Positions 46,436-59,309 of a DNA stretch of 64,000 nt are shown in pieces; positions within the stretch are counted from its first letter, which is position 1; each line of letters opens with the position of its first letter. The DNA is from Prostheceraeus crozeri (lineage: Eukaryota > Platyhelminthes > Polycladida > Euryleptidae), in NCBI GenBank assembly GCA_907163375.1, contig CAJQUW010008720.1, positions 248,001 to 312,000 of the forward strand. Reading direction: 5' to 3'. The notes under the pieces were generated by a model. The model ran no database searches, was not told the origin of the DNA, and saw only the letters and a program-made list of their open reading frames with translations. The position numbers and the translations under genes are program-made.

Positions 46436-47985
46436 ATGATGGTGATACTAAATCAAATTGGCTGCCGCAATGTGATACAGATAAGAATATCTTTGAAATT
46501 ATGGACATTATTAATGATAATCTGAGTAGGGAATTCGTTGAAGATCCACATGGTGATGTTCAGTACCCTTTCATCATGCCTTTTGAATTTTCTGAAACGA
46601 GAGTCCAAGCTTTGTTGGGAAACATTTCTCCTAAAAGCAGCCCTGGATCAGATGGCATTTCCTCTGTTGTATGGTCCAAATTGTCAAGTATCATTGCTGT
46701 GCCTTTGACTATACTTTACAACATGTGCTTAACTAATGCCAATATTCCTCGACGGTGGAAAATTGCTGACATAGTGCTGATCCCCAAAACCAAACCTCCA
46801 CAAATTGATCAATTACGTCCCATATCACTATTACCTATTCCCGAGCGTATTTTTGAGAAGGAACTTTTGAGATTCGTTGGTGATTGTCTTTCAAGTAGAA
46901 TTGATGAGCAACAATATGGTTATCGCAAGGGTAGCTCTACGACATGTGCCCTTATATCAGCTGAGAATTTTATTTCGTCTGCCTTGCAAGAGAAGGATGT
47001 CACATGCTGCCACATGTTATTAATTGATCTGTGTAAAGGATTTGATAAAATTTCTTACAACTTATTGATAAACAAAATGATAGCCGACTATATCAATCCT
47101 TTCGTCGTAAGTTTTATCTCTAACTACTTGAAATCAAGGAGCCAAAGAATCAGATGGAAAAATTTTCATAGTAGTAACATTTCTGTTTTGAGTGTAGTCC
47201 CTCAGGGATCATCACTCGGGCCCTTACTATTTGGATATTATGTCAGTGACCTTCAAGTTGAGAACCAATCGAATAGTATACTTCTAAAATATGCTGATGA
47301 CTTTATGGTCATTGCCAAAATTGCGAAGAACTGTGCTGAAAGTCCTATTCAATCTGAATTGATCAATATTCGGAATTGGACTTCTACCAACAAAATGACT
47401 ATCAGAAGTGATAAATGCAGCCAAATGTTTTTTAAACTTTCGAGAGTACATGACTTTTCTCACCTTGCTATAGCCGACATTCCTGTCAAATTAGAAGTAA
47501 AATTCTTGGGAGTGACGTTCGACGAATATTTAAAATGGAATCGACATATATCTGATATAACAAAGAAGGCGTCGTGTAAATTATCAGTAATTCGGCAGTT
47601 AAAGCCTTTCCTTGACACTCCGGAACTTATAAAGATTTACAATACCTGTGTTCGAAGTGTCTTAGAATATGCTGCGCCTCTTTTTGTAAAGTTGCAAGCT
47701 CAACAACAAGATTCTATTGAAAGAATTCAAAGAAGAGCTCACAAAATCATATGTGGAGATTCTGATTGCAACTGTTCCAGTTTCATTCCACTAGATTATC
47801 GTCGTTTGATGTTAGGTATGCGTCTTTTCAGAACGTTAATCAAAGATGAGCATCATCCGCTTCATTACTTGACACCTGTACAAAATCAGTTTTCGAGAAC
47901 TTTCCGCCTTACCATCATTAGGAGTACTCAAACAGCGAAATCATTTGTTGTCAACATGATTCAACTGGCGAATAGCGGTTTTTAA
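46390..47985 (+). pseudogene. LINE ORF2, reverse transcriptase part
   Basis: The RT segment reads from about 46.4 kb (KSIWEVKKIV) and is open to 47985; an ATG at 46432 is internal rather than a true start. Motifs: SPGSDGISSVVW, LRPISLLPIPERIFEK, EQQYGYRKGSST, LIDLCKGFDKISY (catalytic Asp), VVPQGSSLGPLLFGYY, LLKYADDFMVI (catalytic DD). The C-terminal CR1-type segment follows: VKFLGVTFDEYLKWN, CVRSVLEYAAPLF and RRAHKIICG. The catalytic residues are intact, so only the shift from the endonuclease frame disables the gene. Confidence 0.92.
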
Positions 47986-48106
47986 TGTGATAATTTTTTT
48001 GTTTGTTTCTTTTGTTTATGATGATGTCTTCTCGTATCGGCTTTTCACTTTGTAATTTTGTGGCCACACGATTTTCATTATTGTGGCATTCTATGAAAAT
48101 ATACGA

Positions 48107-48131
48107 TTATTATTATTATTATTATTATTAC
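48107..48131 (+). repeat. (ATT)n tail of the LINE
   Basis: About eight ATT units directly after ttctatgaaaatatacg; it marks the 3' end of the LINE. Confidence 0.85.
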
Positions 48132-49855
48132 ATGTCACAGTCAACCAGAAACGTGATCGTGACATGGCCAAGGTTTACTTATAATTTGAGAGGCATGAAA
48201 AGTTGAGAACAGCGCTTCCAGAGTGGAAACCGAACCCTGACCTGAATTTTTAGAAACACAGCCTGTCGGTCGTTCTTAAGGTTATTTTCCTTGCCGTCCT
48301 CTAGAACTTGATATTTCAATATACAATACATGTATTGCGTTGATGTACAGTCAAGTATGTGCGGTTTACAATCATGTCTATCATGGCGAACGCTAAAATC
48401 ATTATTTCTTCGAGATATGACAGAATTTTCCAAGCATTTTGCTGCCGAGATCATTAATTGATAACATGGACATTGACGGGTGCGAGTCATGGGTGCGGTT
48501 TGAAAGGCAGGTACACGTTTCCTTGTTTCGAATTATAAATGCGTAGCAGCTGCGAATATGAAAATATAGATGCTCACTTGCAGATACACATCAAAAATTG
48601 CGTTAAGTTGGTGGCTATGTACATTGGCTTCTGAATGCTCATATACCTTTGTTCTGAGCAAGAAGACAAAATTTGAATCTTGATAATGCAAAATATAATG
48701 ATTGACTGTTCATTCATAAGTTGCGTCTACATTCAAATGGCTACTAATTTCAAATCAGACGGGCCCGAGCTTAAAAATTAAATCTGCAACATGATCAAAA
48801 GAATTCGGGGCTTCAAAGAATTGGCTGACGGGCCCGGACGGGAACCCCATTCTGGGCTCTTCTACCCAGGCTCGGCGAAAAAGTAGTGCGCTTTTTTTTG
48901 ATGATGCATTCCTTTAGGTTTCGCCAATACCGGGCTTTTCAAAAGTACAAGTGGTTTTTTTACATCTTGACATAGTAAGCATAAAATTTTCGAAGTCAAA
49001 GAGATGTCTAGAAAAATTCACATGAAAACATAAAATATGAATACATAATATAAATATGTGATGATATATCATACTTGTATGACCACTATGTGTAGCCCTT
49101 GTGTTCCATAGCTTATGACAGAAGATACTCCATGCTTCAATGAATTTGAGTTAAATAGAGCTCAGCTATTGTAATGACTGAATGTATATTGTTCAGGATG
49201 AATTGATTGTTGTGATTCCCTTGCAATCTCAACAGAGCAAGATGTCCATTCAATCCATGAACTTTTAATGTGCTGTCCTTAGGATACTATTGATTTTCTA
49301 TCAATGAATTCACGATGAAGCTTATGTTGCAGTGCAGCGCATTCCTCATACAAGTGAACTTTAATATAGCCTTAAAAATGCGTGCCGATTGCTGTCACAT
49401 ATTTTGACGATTGTTAGTTTTGAAATGAGACATTACATTACTATGCATTCTACATTTGGTTCTGAATCTACATATTACTTTGTTAATCGTATTACTCAGT
49501 TAATCTGTTTGCTGTTGTTGAGCATCTTCAATTGATCACATAAAAACCCCGGGTCCGGGTTGAAGTTGGTCGCGTCAGGTCCGGGCTCGGATTAGATTAG
49601 AAGTTGTCTATTTACCTTTTAAGAGCAGTAACAAACAGGTGACGATGGATAAAATGTAATGAAAAATTACATAATGCACTGATGTGAGGACAGTTGGTAT
49701 CCCAAGAATGAACATGCTTCAACATTGCCTTCGCACAAACTAACGGCAGCTGAGTTATTTTTGGTGGGAATGTCCAAATTATAACACTTCGATAATTTCA
49801 ATCAAAATCTATTTCGATCTGATCACTGCATCATCGACATTATCGATTTCTCCCT
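48132..49855. other. Non-coding stretch with GC-rich patches
   Basis: Against an AT-rich background, patches such as cagacgggcccgagc (48757), gacgggcccggacggg (48829) and ccccgggtccgggttgaag (49547) stand out. They resemble the GGGCCCGGG-rich ends of the hAT-like element at 60113-60687 and may be the ends of a related 0.8-kb element, but I could not match their termini. Confidence 0.35.
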
Positions 49856-49859
49856 GTAA

Positions 49860-50225
49860 ATTGCTATCTGACGTATCCAACAAAGTGCAAAATTGTCAAA
49901 TCATCTGCATACCTTTGGAAAATTGCATTAGATCGCACAGAAGTGAACCAACTAATAACGATAGAAAACAAGATTGGTCCAATAACGTTACCCTGGCCAA
50001 CCGCATAGGCCACATGAGCCAATGAAGATACAGTACCATGAATAACCATTCTTTACCGTCGAGATGCCAAGTAGCTTTGAAAATAGGCAGATTGATTGCA
50101 TGAAGAATTGCTTCTAACATAAGGAATCAGCCACTTTCGGAATGCTGATTTCTCGAAAACTGGTCTTTGAGTTTGGTTGATGATCACCAACTTGTCGAGG
50201 ATAGTCACATCCAATATACTTCTAT
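49860..50225 (-). pseudogene. LINE reverse transcriptase fragment
   Basis: On the minus strand: RSILDVTILDKLVIINQTQ, then FQSYLASRR, a stop, RMVIHGTVSSLAHVAYAVGQ, GNVIGPILFSIVIS and QRYADDLTILHFV. The order (SYL..RR, G.PQG..LGP, YADD) is that of LINE RT blocks 4 to 6. Only about 360 bp are left, with a stop and changed residues. It is not obviously the same family as the LINE at 44.5-48.1 kb. Confidence 0.75.
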
Positions 50226-51156
50226 TGAGAAGATATGTTGCTACAGGAGTAAGTGTTATGGAACAGATTCGGAAAATTCAGCAGGGTAGATTATCGGGCT
50301 CCTTAGCTCTTCCTTTCAAAGTTAATACAAGTTAAGACAAGTAATACGATGACAGCGGTTTTATTCAAGTCCTTATTCTGCTTTGGACAATATTCTTTGT
50401 TTTATAAGATTGTCCAAATAATTTAGTTCACGTGTAAATGGGCAGCGATGCAGCTGGTATTTTCTGCAGAAGTGAGTCAGGTCAGTAATTGTTCACAATA
50501 GCTCAGTCATAAATTAAAAAGTGCTTGGAAGGTTGGATTCATTGTATTTGCAAACACGTCTAAATTTCGTTATCTCATTTTACAAGGATGAACGCATCGT
50601 AATCCTTAGTGTTCATTGGATTGACAGATTTTAGGTGGATGACAAGTAATTACTGAGATTATCGACGGGTGTGAAATTTTTCTCATTCAGTTTCCTTGAG
50701 CTCAATAAGGTTCAATTCAGGTGAATTTACAGTTTCTAGGAATGTTGCACGATCTACAGAAATTGTTTTATCACTCAGTGGATACTGATGCAACACGATT
50801 CTCAAGAGTGAAATCAGTACTGCATGCGAACTCTTGTTGAATTAGAAAGATCCACTGATATTGACTATCCTGACTTTAATTTTCGTATCAAACTTTCGTT
50901 TTCTGTTAACTGGAAGAAAGCTTTCACTGTTTGCATTATGTAAAATCCGTGTAATCATTAGTTGCACAATACAAAAATGATTTATCTTTATTATCAGTTG
51001 TGGTCGTAGGCAGGCAGATGATGAATAAGTGAATACGTTTACTCAGTTGGCAAGCCGATATTTGATTCAGGAACCATTGTGGTTTGCCTTGACGTATTTC
51101 GTGATTGTAAGCTTGTTCCCATATTGCGTTATTATGTCATCATATTACAGGTATAT

Positions 51157-51655
51157 CATATGCTTGAAAGGGCTGGTGTACAAGGTGTGCGTGCGTAGTG
51201 TCCTAACACATCTGAATAGTCACATCTAATAATTGTAATCGGAGCAGAGACGTGGGCATTGAAGTCCGAATCTCTCCAGAGATTGTCACAGAAAGACAGA
51301 CGTTGAGATTGATATGCGGTGTGACCCTGAAGGATAGAGTATGCAGACAGGAGATAGCAAGTAGACTGAACGTGAATGACCTGGGTGAACATTTGAGACA
51401 GAAAAGACTGAGGTGGCCGCCGGACATGTCATGCGTCGTGAGGAGGACAATGAGGTGAAGAAAGTGATGACAGACACAATCGCAGGAAGTTCAGGGAGAG
51501 ACCGACCTGCAAAGAAGTGGATAGGTGTGATCGAAGATGTCAGGAGGAGAAATGTTACTGAGGAGTTGGCTACAAACAGAGATGAATGGAGAAGAAAAAC
51601 AGTGAAAGGACCGGCCAACCCCGGATAATGGGGAACTTATGCCAGTATAATAAAC
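51157..51655 (+). pseudogene. LINE reverse transcriptase fragment (extreme C-terminus)
   Basis: LKGLVYKVCVRSVLTH, then across frame changes LRLICGVTLKD, RLRW, AAGHVMRREEDNEVKKVM, SGRDRPAKKWIGVI and EWRRKTVKGPANPG. This is the C-terminal tail of LINE RTs (usual forms: CVRSVLLYGSETW, GRP.KTW, D...WR). It is the part that would follow the fragment at 40515-40698. A short 3' end (cagtataataaaccggattg) follows. Confidence 0.75.
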
Positions 51656-53548
51656 CGGATTGATTGCGAAATATCATACATAATTTGACGTAACGTCAAA
51701 CAAGCGAAAATGATTTGTAAAATATTCTATCCATCTGAATAGACATGTTATTAATTCGCAGTTTGCCAGAGTTGAGAGAAGGGATGGGTCGATTCCGATA
51801 GAAACGTACATATTTTTTAAGCTGAAAATGCCAGCTTTCTTTTAAAACACTCGTGTAAAAGTCTAATGCTAATAAAAATAGTAAAAAAATAATAGCTGTT
51901 TCCAGCTGTTTTTAAATAAAACAAAAATTCGAAAATACAGCGTAAGAAGACAATATATAAGCAGCTAATGAAAAGCTATATTTTATGGTGCAAACTTGAT
52001 TTTTTGTGTAATTTTTCTGTAGAAATTAGTAAATGAATTGAATAAGAACTTACATTTCTATATCTACTAACAGACAGCATAAACGCTCAGTAAATTTAAA
52101 TCATGGTACATGATCTGAGATGCGCTATCAACATATTGAGTTCATTCTATGGATATTCACTAAATACTTCTTGTAAAACACTACTGTCATTTCCTCTAAG
52201 TTTGTTCCCCATTAATAATGAATAAATGCTTCCTTTTGCAAACACAATGTGAATAGAATTGCGTATCTTAAATTTATTGCGGGTTTTTCAAGAGGTCTTA
52301 GGGAGTTATGTCGATGTTGAGAGATGTGAAGTAGACCTGCTAATGAATCCTGATGTTGTATGAGATGGCAGCTATTCAGGTGTCTGCTTCCATTTTTCAA
52401 CTGAGGTTGCAACGGTATTTATTTGTTTTATTTACAAGAACATAGTCCATCATGTGGTGTAAGTTTACAGGGATGACCAATGGGATGGGGTCTCATGTAC
52501 CGCTTGGTCTCCAATGAACCGAAAGCTTTTCAATATCAGCTCGAATATCAATGCATAAAACATGTAAATTGTTTGTGTCTTGACATTTTGAATATTTAAA
52601 GACATACTCGTAGGTCTAGAAAGCTTAGCAATCGGAAAGACTAAACATATTCTATTATGATCACAGAATTAGATTCATCTGCGCGCTTCGGCTACCTAGA
52701 ATGGAAGAATCGTATCTAATCTAAATATCGTAATGGCACATGACAGAATTAGACAACTTGCTCCTTCTCGAATTGAAAATTCGTGTATCGCTTGCTATTG
52801 GAAATGGCAAACAATAAGCTGTCAGCAGATGACATCAGAGCCAGTGAGAGATGCGTGCGTGCTGTGATATCACTTCGCACACACCAAAACACACACCGCC
52901 ATCTGGCTAATATTCCGTGTATGCATTATGCAGTTAGGAATGATAAGAATAGGATGGTGGAATCATTGGGTGAACTAATTTTCGTACGTCTGCTACTTTT
53001 TTTAATAATGATCGGACGGGTCAACATTATGGAGAAAACTTCTGTGCAATGATCTGAATTCTTCGAATCTGATGGAATTATGGCAATCGAAGCACTTTTC
53101 TGGAATTCAGAGCTATCCGCAAGCGATGCACGAATTTTTCCTATCTCTGCAAGGTATTAGGAATTCCGTTTTGCCCACTTAGTGAGTTCCACGATGTGCT
53201 GACGATTTCGAATCAATCACACTTCTAGCAAACCGAAGCAGCTAAACAAAATATTTGATTCTGTGATAATGATATCCACCACAAATGCTGAAATGCATCT
53301 TTGGAGCCGTCAAACTCAACCAATCTCCAAACACTTGTAGTCCGGGAGCTAGCGCGAACTTGTACAGCGAACGAGGTAGTACATAAAACTTTCACATAGC
53401 ATAGTACACCTCTAACCTACTGCAAAACTTCGCGTCTGCCGGATCAGATCATTTGCTTTTTAGAAATAGAGAGGATAACACAATCATATGTATTTCCAGT
53501 GGTAAAATTGTGACATTTAAGGTGTTGACTCCATTTTTTCGAATTTTC
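51656..53548. other. Non-coding stretch
   Basis: No recognisable gene or repeat. An 89-codon ORF at 52783-53052 has no motif I recognise and no clear start context. Confidence 0.4.
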
Positions 53549-53874
53549 GCTCATAAAAGTAACACAAATTGGTATTTTGTTGAACTGGTTATTATAGAAA
53601 TCATCTACCGATCATGATCTTTCAAATGAGTTATCATTCATTGACAGAGGATGAAGTAAAGTGTACAAACAGACACTTTTCGTTGGTGTAACTGCAAATT
53701 TTAACATAGAAATTTCAGGAAAATTGTTGATATACTTTAACGAAAAGTGTCTGTTTGTACACTTTACTTCATCCTCTGTCACTGAATGACAGCTCATTTG
53801 AAAGATCATGATCGGTAGATGATTTCTATAATAACCAGTTCAACAAAATACCAATTTATGTAACTTTTATGAGC
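53549..53874. mobile_element. Foldback element, 326 bp, near-perfect 136-bp arms
   Basis: 53549-53684 is the reverse complement of 53739-53874 with about five mismatches and no length change. The arms start gctcataaaag and end cacttttcgtt around a 54-bp loop. No target-site duplication is evident. No ORF is supported. The high arm identity implies a young insertion or ongoing correction. Confidence 0.85.
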
Positions 53875-54811
53875 CCATGAGTTAATGATATACGCCCTAT
53901 TCTAACTGCAAACCGAAGTTGATTTGAATAGGACCTCCAGTTTGTGCACCAGAGACGATAGTGCAAATGTAGCCATGTGTACACTCTTATCATCGATTTC
54001 AACACGAAAAATACAATGTCACGCGTCATTTTAAGTGGCTGGGAAACATGAAGGGAAAGCCTTCGCGGACACGTATTGTTAGCGAACATCTCTATGCTCA
54101 GATAATATCCGCACTTACTCGTATGTCAAGTTTTGTGACGATTTCTAAAGCTAAACGGTCGTCAGATAGACTTTGATACTTAGGTGAATGTCTTAATAAG
54201 CAGTTATCCTAACAAGTCTATAGCAAAGTCGTACAACAGTTTAATATCAATAAAGCATGCATTATTTGCACGATGAAATATTGTCTTCAGTTTTGACATA
54301 GGATGTTAACATGCATGTAAATGCAGACTGACACACTAAGTTCCCTGGGGTCCATGGGATTCCCATCTTTCAGTAATTAATAAATGCAGTGGTATGGGAT
54401 GGGTCTGAGAACATAAAGCTTTTCCCATGGACATCCCTGGAATTTAATTGAAATTGAGCTAAATACTTCGTATTATCTGCGCTGTTTCTTTTGGACATTC
54501 TCTCAATCTTAAGACACAAGCGTCATAAGAAAACTGATGAATAAGTCATGAAGTCAGCCAATTTTCACTGGAAAGATAAGTCATCAGAAAATCCTGCGTC
54601 AGAAATAACCTTCAATTCTCTCTTATAATGCCTACTGACCACAACTATTATTATATTAACTAAGTATTGAATTTATTAAAAGTGATTTTCAGCTTCAGTA
54701 TGAAAATTACGCTTGAAAGTGTATTTTGTGTGACAATGAAAGAAACTACGCATCTGTTCACTTACATCTTACATATACCTTTTGTCCAGCTACATGTTAC
54801 ATACAAGGAAT

Positions 54812-55045
54812 TCTGCGCTGTGGCTTTGTTAGAGTTTTCGCTCTGCATCCGGGAGACATTGGTTCAAACGTAGCTCTCCGGGTCAAACCTAAGACTTTTA
54901 AAAGAGGTACACTCTGCATTCTTGCTAAACTCTCAGCACAAAAAAGAATGAGAGTGGGATAGATGACAACTCAGCCACATGGAAGAAAGGCTCAGTGCCT
55001 AATGTGCTTCCGAGTATAAACAAGGTTCATTTCATTTCTTCCTAC
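54812..55045 (+). mobile_element. tRNA-derived SINE, family C
   Basis: An A-box-like gtggctttgttagagttttc and B box ttggttcaaacgtag, 40 bp apart, are followed by a body with gagagtgggatagatgacaa and atggaagaaaggctcagtg. The same body occurs without head at 9505-9595. Confidence 0.6.
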
Positions 55046-55853
55046 CTCTCACAAGGGGGTGACACTAAGAAGTGATTCGGGACCATCTCTCAGAAACTTT
55101 GTAGACCCTCTGGAATTGAAGTTAAACAATGCGAAATTCAGTTGATCAGAATACAAAAAAAGAATATTTTTCCATCAAAAGCGTGGCATTTCCAAATCAC
55201 TAGTTCTATATCGACAACGCAATTAAATCTCTTTTTGTATCATATATGAAGTTGTTAATGTGATTCTCATTGTCATGGCAAGTCAACTCTGTGCTATATT
55301 TCTTTTCTTTTCTTCTCCAACGTTAGTATCTAAAATGTCATGAGATTACTTGCAAGACTGATTTTTAGCAACACAGTGTTTTCAAGTGCATAAATTAGCA
55401 AGCCGAAAATACGCACTGTTTTTAATTTGTAGCAAATTCACTGTCTCTTATTATGGAAATCAGTTATAGTAGTATGGGTTGAATAGACATTATTCATCGC
55501 GGAAACTTCATGACTCCTTTGACGGCAGCAGTTTGACGCGTATTCATATAATAGAGTACAACAATCGAAGTTTAAATATAGCATTTATCATCAAACTGAA
55601 CTTCATGAACCCTCCTCATCTTCGAGAGAAAGATATGTATGAAGGCAACTCATGAACGCGCGTGATTGTATTACCTCAATAACAGTCCAACATTTGTTAT
55701 ATCTTGGAAACAAAATTGATGAGGGTTTGACTTCGTTGTCTCTGCCTATGGTGACTCTGGCTCCTGGAGAAGATCTGGTGATTCCAAGGAAAAGATCCGG
55801 TGACCGTGAAATGTTCCATTGATTACTGGAAAAGAAGTTGAAATCCTTTTTTC
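55046..55853. other. Non-coding stretch
   Basis: No recognisable gene, inverted repeat or tRNA-like head. Confidence 0.4.
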
Positions 55854-55987
55854 GCCGAAGCGCTACCTTGTCGGCACTGTCGAAGCGATACTTTGTCGGC
55901 ACCGTCGAAGTGCAACCTTGTCGGCACCGTCGAAACGCTACTTTGTTGGCACTGTCGAAGCGCTACCTCGTCGGCACTGTCGAAGCG
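55854..55987. repeat. 25-bp minisatellite, 5.4 units
   Basis: Units of the type gtcgaagcgctaccttgtcg-gcact start at 55854, 55879, 55904, 55929 and 55954, and a partial unit ends at 55987. Units differ at a few positions. Repeated words appear in overlapping short ORFs, which are artefacts. Confidence 0.95.
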
Positions 55988-58925
55988 TGGTCATATCCTC
56001 ATTGGCGAAGTGACGTTGGATCAGTATTGATGTTACGGCTTTAAATGACAATGAGATAGACATTCAGACTAAATGTCTCTTTTATAACTCTATTTCGAAG
56101 AGAGAGACAGAGACGCAGAATATTTCAAGGCTTTGTGTTTCTGAATCATATTTGTCACATATTTAGATATGTACTTGAGATGCTATGACGAATTTCAGTG
56201 AAATCAAGCGGGTGAGGCCTATAATGAATCATGGCATTATTTAAGCAGAGCATTGTGCATTATGTTAACAATTGCAAATGTAAGCAGAGCCAGTCAGACA
56301 TCCTTGTCGTTTGTCGATATTTCTATTTCTTTTCCGAGGGATATCAGCAGAGTAATGCAAGGACAGATGTACCCACTCACGGAAATTGCCACTTAAAAAT
56401 CCATTTATTATTTTGACCGTATCTAGAATTGCAGAACATCACTTCACATATATCTTAGAACAGTTACTTTCAGAAAGAAGGTTTTCCACATTTCGTATGC
56501 GCATTTTTGAGTTATATTCCATGCACAAATGGTATCGATGTCTTTTGTACTGAAAAGTAATTTCCCAGTTCATGTCACCATTTTGGCATCATTAAACGCT
56601 TCGTAAAGATTGAGAAAAAACGTCATCGGATGCTCCATGCTTATTAATTCATTGTGCGACGTTTCAAAATGAAAGATCCGTTGATGCGGTATCAAAAGAC
56701 GTTTTTGCTCAATCTTTTCAAAATCAAACGGATACGTGGAGGATTGGGCGCAATGCCATTTATGCGACTCATTAAGGAACAAAACTTCGACTTCAGGCGC
56801 TACAAAAGAAGTTGAAATTAATAGTATTATAGGGACTTGAAACTGTGAATTGCTACATCTAGCACGAAGATGAGGAGCAAGTAGGAGCTAATGAATGCCA
56901 TCCTCTTGAACTTGAAATGCCAAATATGTTGTGAAGTTCATTTTCATGCAACTCAGAGTAATGTATTCAGAATGAAGGAGGAGCGAATTTCGATTGGCTT
57001 CAAAGTCGTAACCTTCTGCCCTTAATTACAGCTGGAGACCGTCTAAGACTAAAGTGCTATGATGTGTCTTGAAACACATTTCAAGTCTAGCATTGTCTTT
57101 CTTTTTGTCGTTCCATAATTGCATGCTTCTAGATGTTCTTAATGAAGTTATTATTCAGTGTTTTATTTCTTAATTCTTTACAGGTCCAAATCCAGTATTT
57201 CAAGCAAGTCAGTTAATATGATTTCTCGACATGGCATTTTTATAGTCTCCAGTCCGTTTCACCTTTGTAGTGATTTTATTCCTTATCACGTATCTTCTCA
57301 GATGCTACTCACACCCCTACACAATGTTCTAAATTTTACTGACTCCAAGTTCATTCAAGTTTAGAATTTTATGCCTTTCACAAGTTTTCGCCTTTTATAC
57401 ATGTATCTGAAAATGTGTGTTATTGTGAAGAACTTTCTGGATTAATCAGATGCTTGGAAACTTCGAAGAGGTGTTGATCGACGACCAATAGCACAAATCC
57501 CCTACTAGCATCATCGATCAAGTCCTACACAAAGTGCTCCATACTCAGTCATGCACTTCAAAGCTACTCAAAGTGTGCTATTTTGGAGAAAAACAAAATG
57601 CTGATATTGCACATTTAGAGATTCATATGCACAATCGTACTTTTGAATACTTACACCGTGAACAGTAGTATTTCTCTAGTAGTGTTTCTCTTGCAAGTAA
57701 GTGGAAAATAGACGTCATTTTCGTTCCTTCATTGATTGCTAGATTTAACCCGGTTTAAACAATCGAAAATTTCGTTCTGTAAATATTGCATCGAAATTTT
57801 CACAAGTACCTAATTTTAATCTTGTGTCTTCTGGATACTTGTGATGGCCTTATTTATGAGAGATTTTGCACAGTGCCTATGAGAGACAATTTCCTGGCCA
57901 TCACATGTGGCAATTGTTCTTGAGCAGTCAAATTCTATAGGTCACTTTCGCCACCAGCTGAGGCACAGACATACATACATTTTGGTCTTTGATCTTTTTT
58001 TGCAATAAATACCGCATGCTGTTTTAATGCTATATTTCATTACCAATGCCTCATAACATCGCAATAATTTAGCATTTAGGTTAATTATCGAACTATAAGA
58101 TAGGTCAGTGTAAAGCATTAATTGTAATGCTGGGCAAGTCAGAAGCCGCAAATTTTGGATTTCCAATACAAGGAGAGTTGGGACACAGGATATACCATGA
58201 GCCATTTTCCACACCTTATGACGGAGAATCTGCATGAACGATTCGCACAAATGGTTTGTGGCTCATCACACGCGGCTGTATGTCAATAGAAATCTTTGCA
58301 TGACTACGTAATGTAAACGTGTGAGACGGATTCTTGCATAATGTCTAATGCCCAAATTTGTTCTGATGTAAAAGTCGACAGTTCAGTGACTCAACAGTGA
58401 CGCCCTATGATATTTGTCTGACACTACACAGCCGCAATTTGTGGCAATATCAGTTGGTTTAATATAAATTGCGTTCGAATAACAACAAAATATTCGTGTT
58501 GAGATTTCACGTTTTGATTAACATACTTGGTTTTTTCTCCTCATATCGTGCAAATGTCTGTAAGTCTCACGTACTTAGCTTTTGGAACATAGCTTGCCGT
58601 TAAAATCATAAACAAGACAAGAAGAGAGCCTGAGGGGCGACTTGCCTTTACTTCTTTGACCTCCGTCTCCTGTCATCATGAATGCTTTGACATCAACTTC
58701 TCTGATTCATTTTTTTGATTGTACAAATAATCGGATAATCTCTCATGCCATCTGTCTGACGATGACTGTGTGGCAAAACTGAGACCGATATCTTATTGTA
58801 TCAAAAGTGATGAATGTATAATTGTATATGTATATCGAATCATAAGTAAACATCTTCACATGACTCTTTTTGTGTTCGACAGATGCGTCGGTCACCGCAA
58901 ATTCCCTAGCTATAAGCCGGAGGTG
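55988..58925. other. Non-coding stretch
   Basis: Read on both strands; only short ORFs without motifs. No transposon ends recognised. Confidence 0.4.
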
Positions 58926-58929
58926 GAAC

Positions 58930-59012
58930 CGGTCGAGATTTTTGTGACCCGACCCGACCGGCCGGTCACGTGATTCGACCGGTACCCGACCGGCCGGTCG
59001 ACCGGTCAATTC
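58930..59012. repeat. GC-rich palindromic GACCGGCCGG cluster
   Basis: cgacccgaccggccggtcac is followed by gaccggtacccgaccggccg and gtcgaccggtc, in a strongly AT-rich neighbourhood. The words are palindromic (accggccggt, gaccggtc). It could be the end of a DNA transposon, comparable to the CCGATTA-rich sequence at 42.3 kb. Confidence 0.6.
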
Positions 59013-59309
59013 GTAATACCGATGCATACTTGTATACCAGGCGTGTGTCTATACAGTATTTCAGAATCATAGACGAAGTAGGTACGTACATATGCCTAAC
59101 TGATACAGGCAATGGGTAGGCCTAACTGATTATCAAGAAACGCGTTAAGAAAAATATATTTGCTATAACTAGTATATGGATCTCATGCATGCGTATAAGT
59201 AATGTGCATGCACATCGTAAAAAGGAAACAAGAATATTATTGAAAACAGACAGTAAGTATTATCAATTCAAGTATTTTGATAATCACGTTGTTAATACAA
59301 ACTATATTT

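Larger units (their letters stand above)
44430..48131 (+). mobile_element. CR1/L2-like LINE, nearly complete, frameshifted
   Basis: In order: a PHD-finger ORF1 (44567-45376), an APE-type endonuclease, a reverse transcriptase, a short 3' UTR and an (ATT)n tail at 48107-48131. The 5' boundary is uncertain and was placed just before the ORF1 region. No target duplication was found. ORF1 with a PHD finger plus a 3' microsatellite tail fits the CR1/L2 group. Confidence 0.88.
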
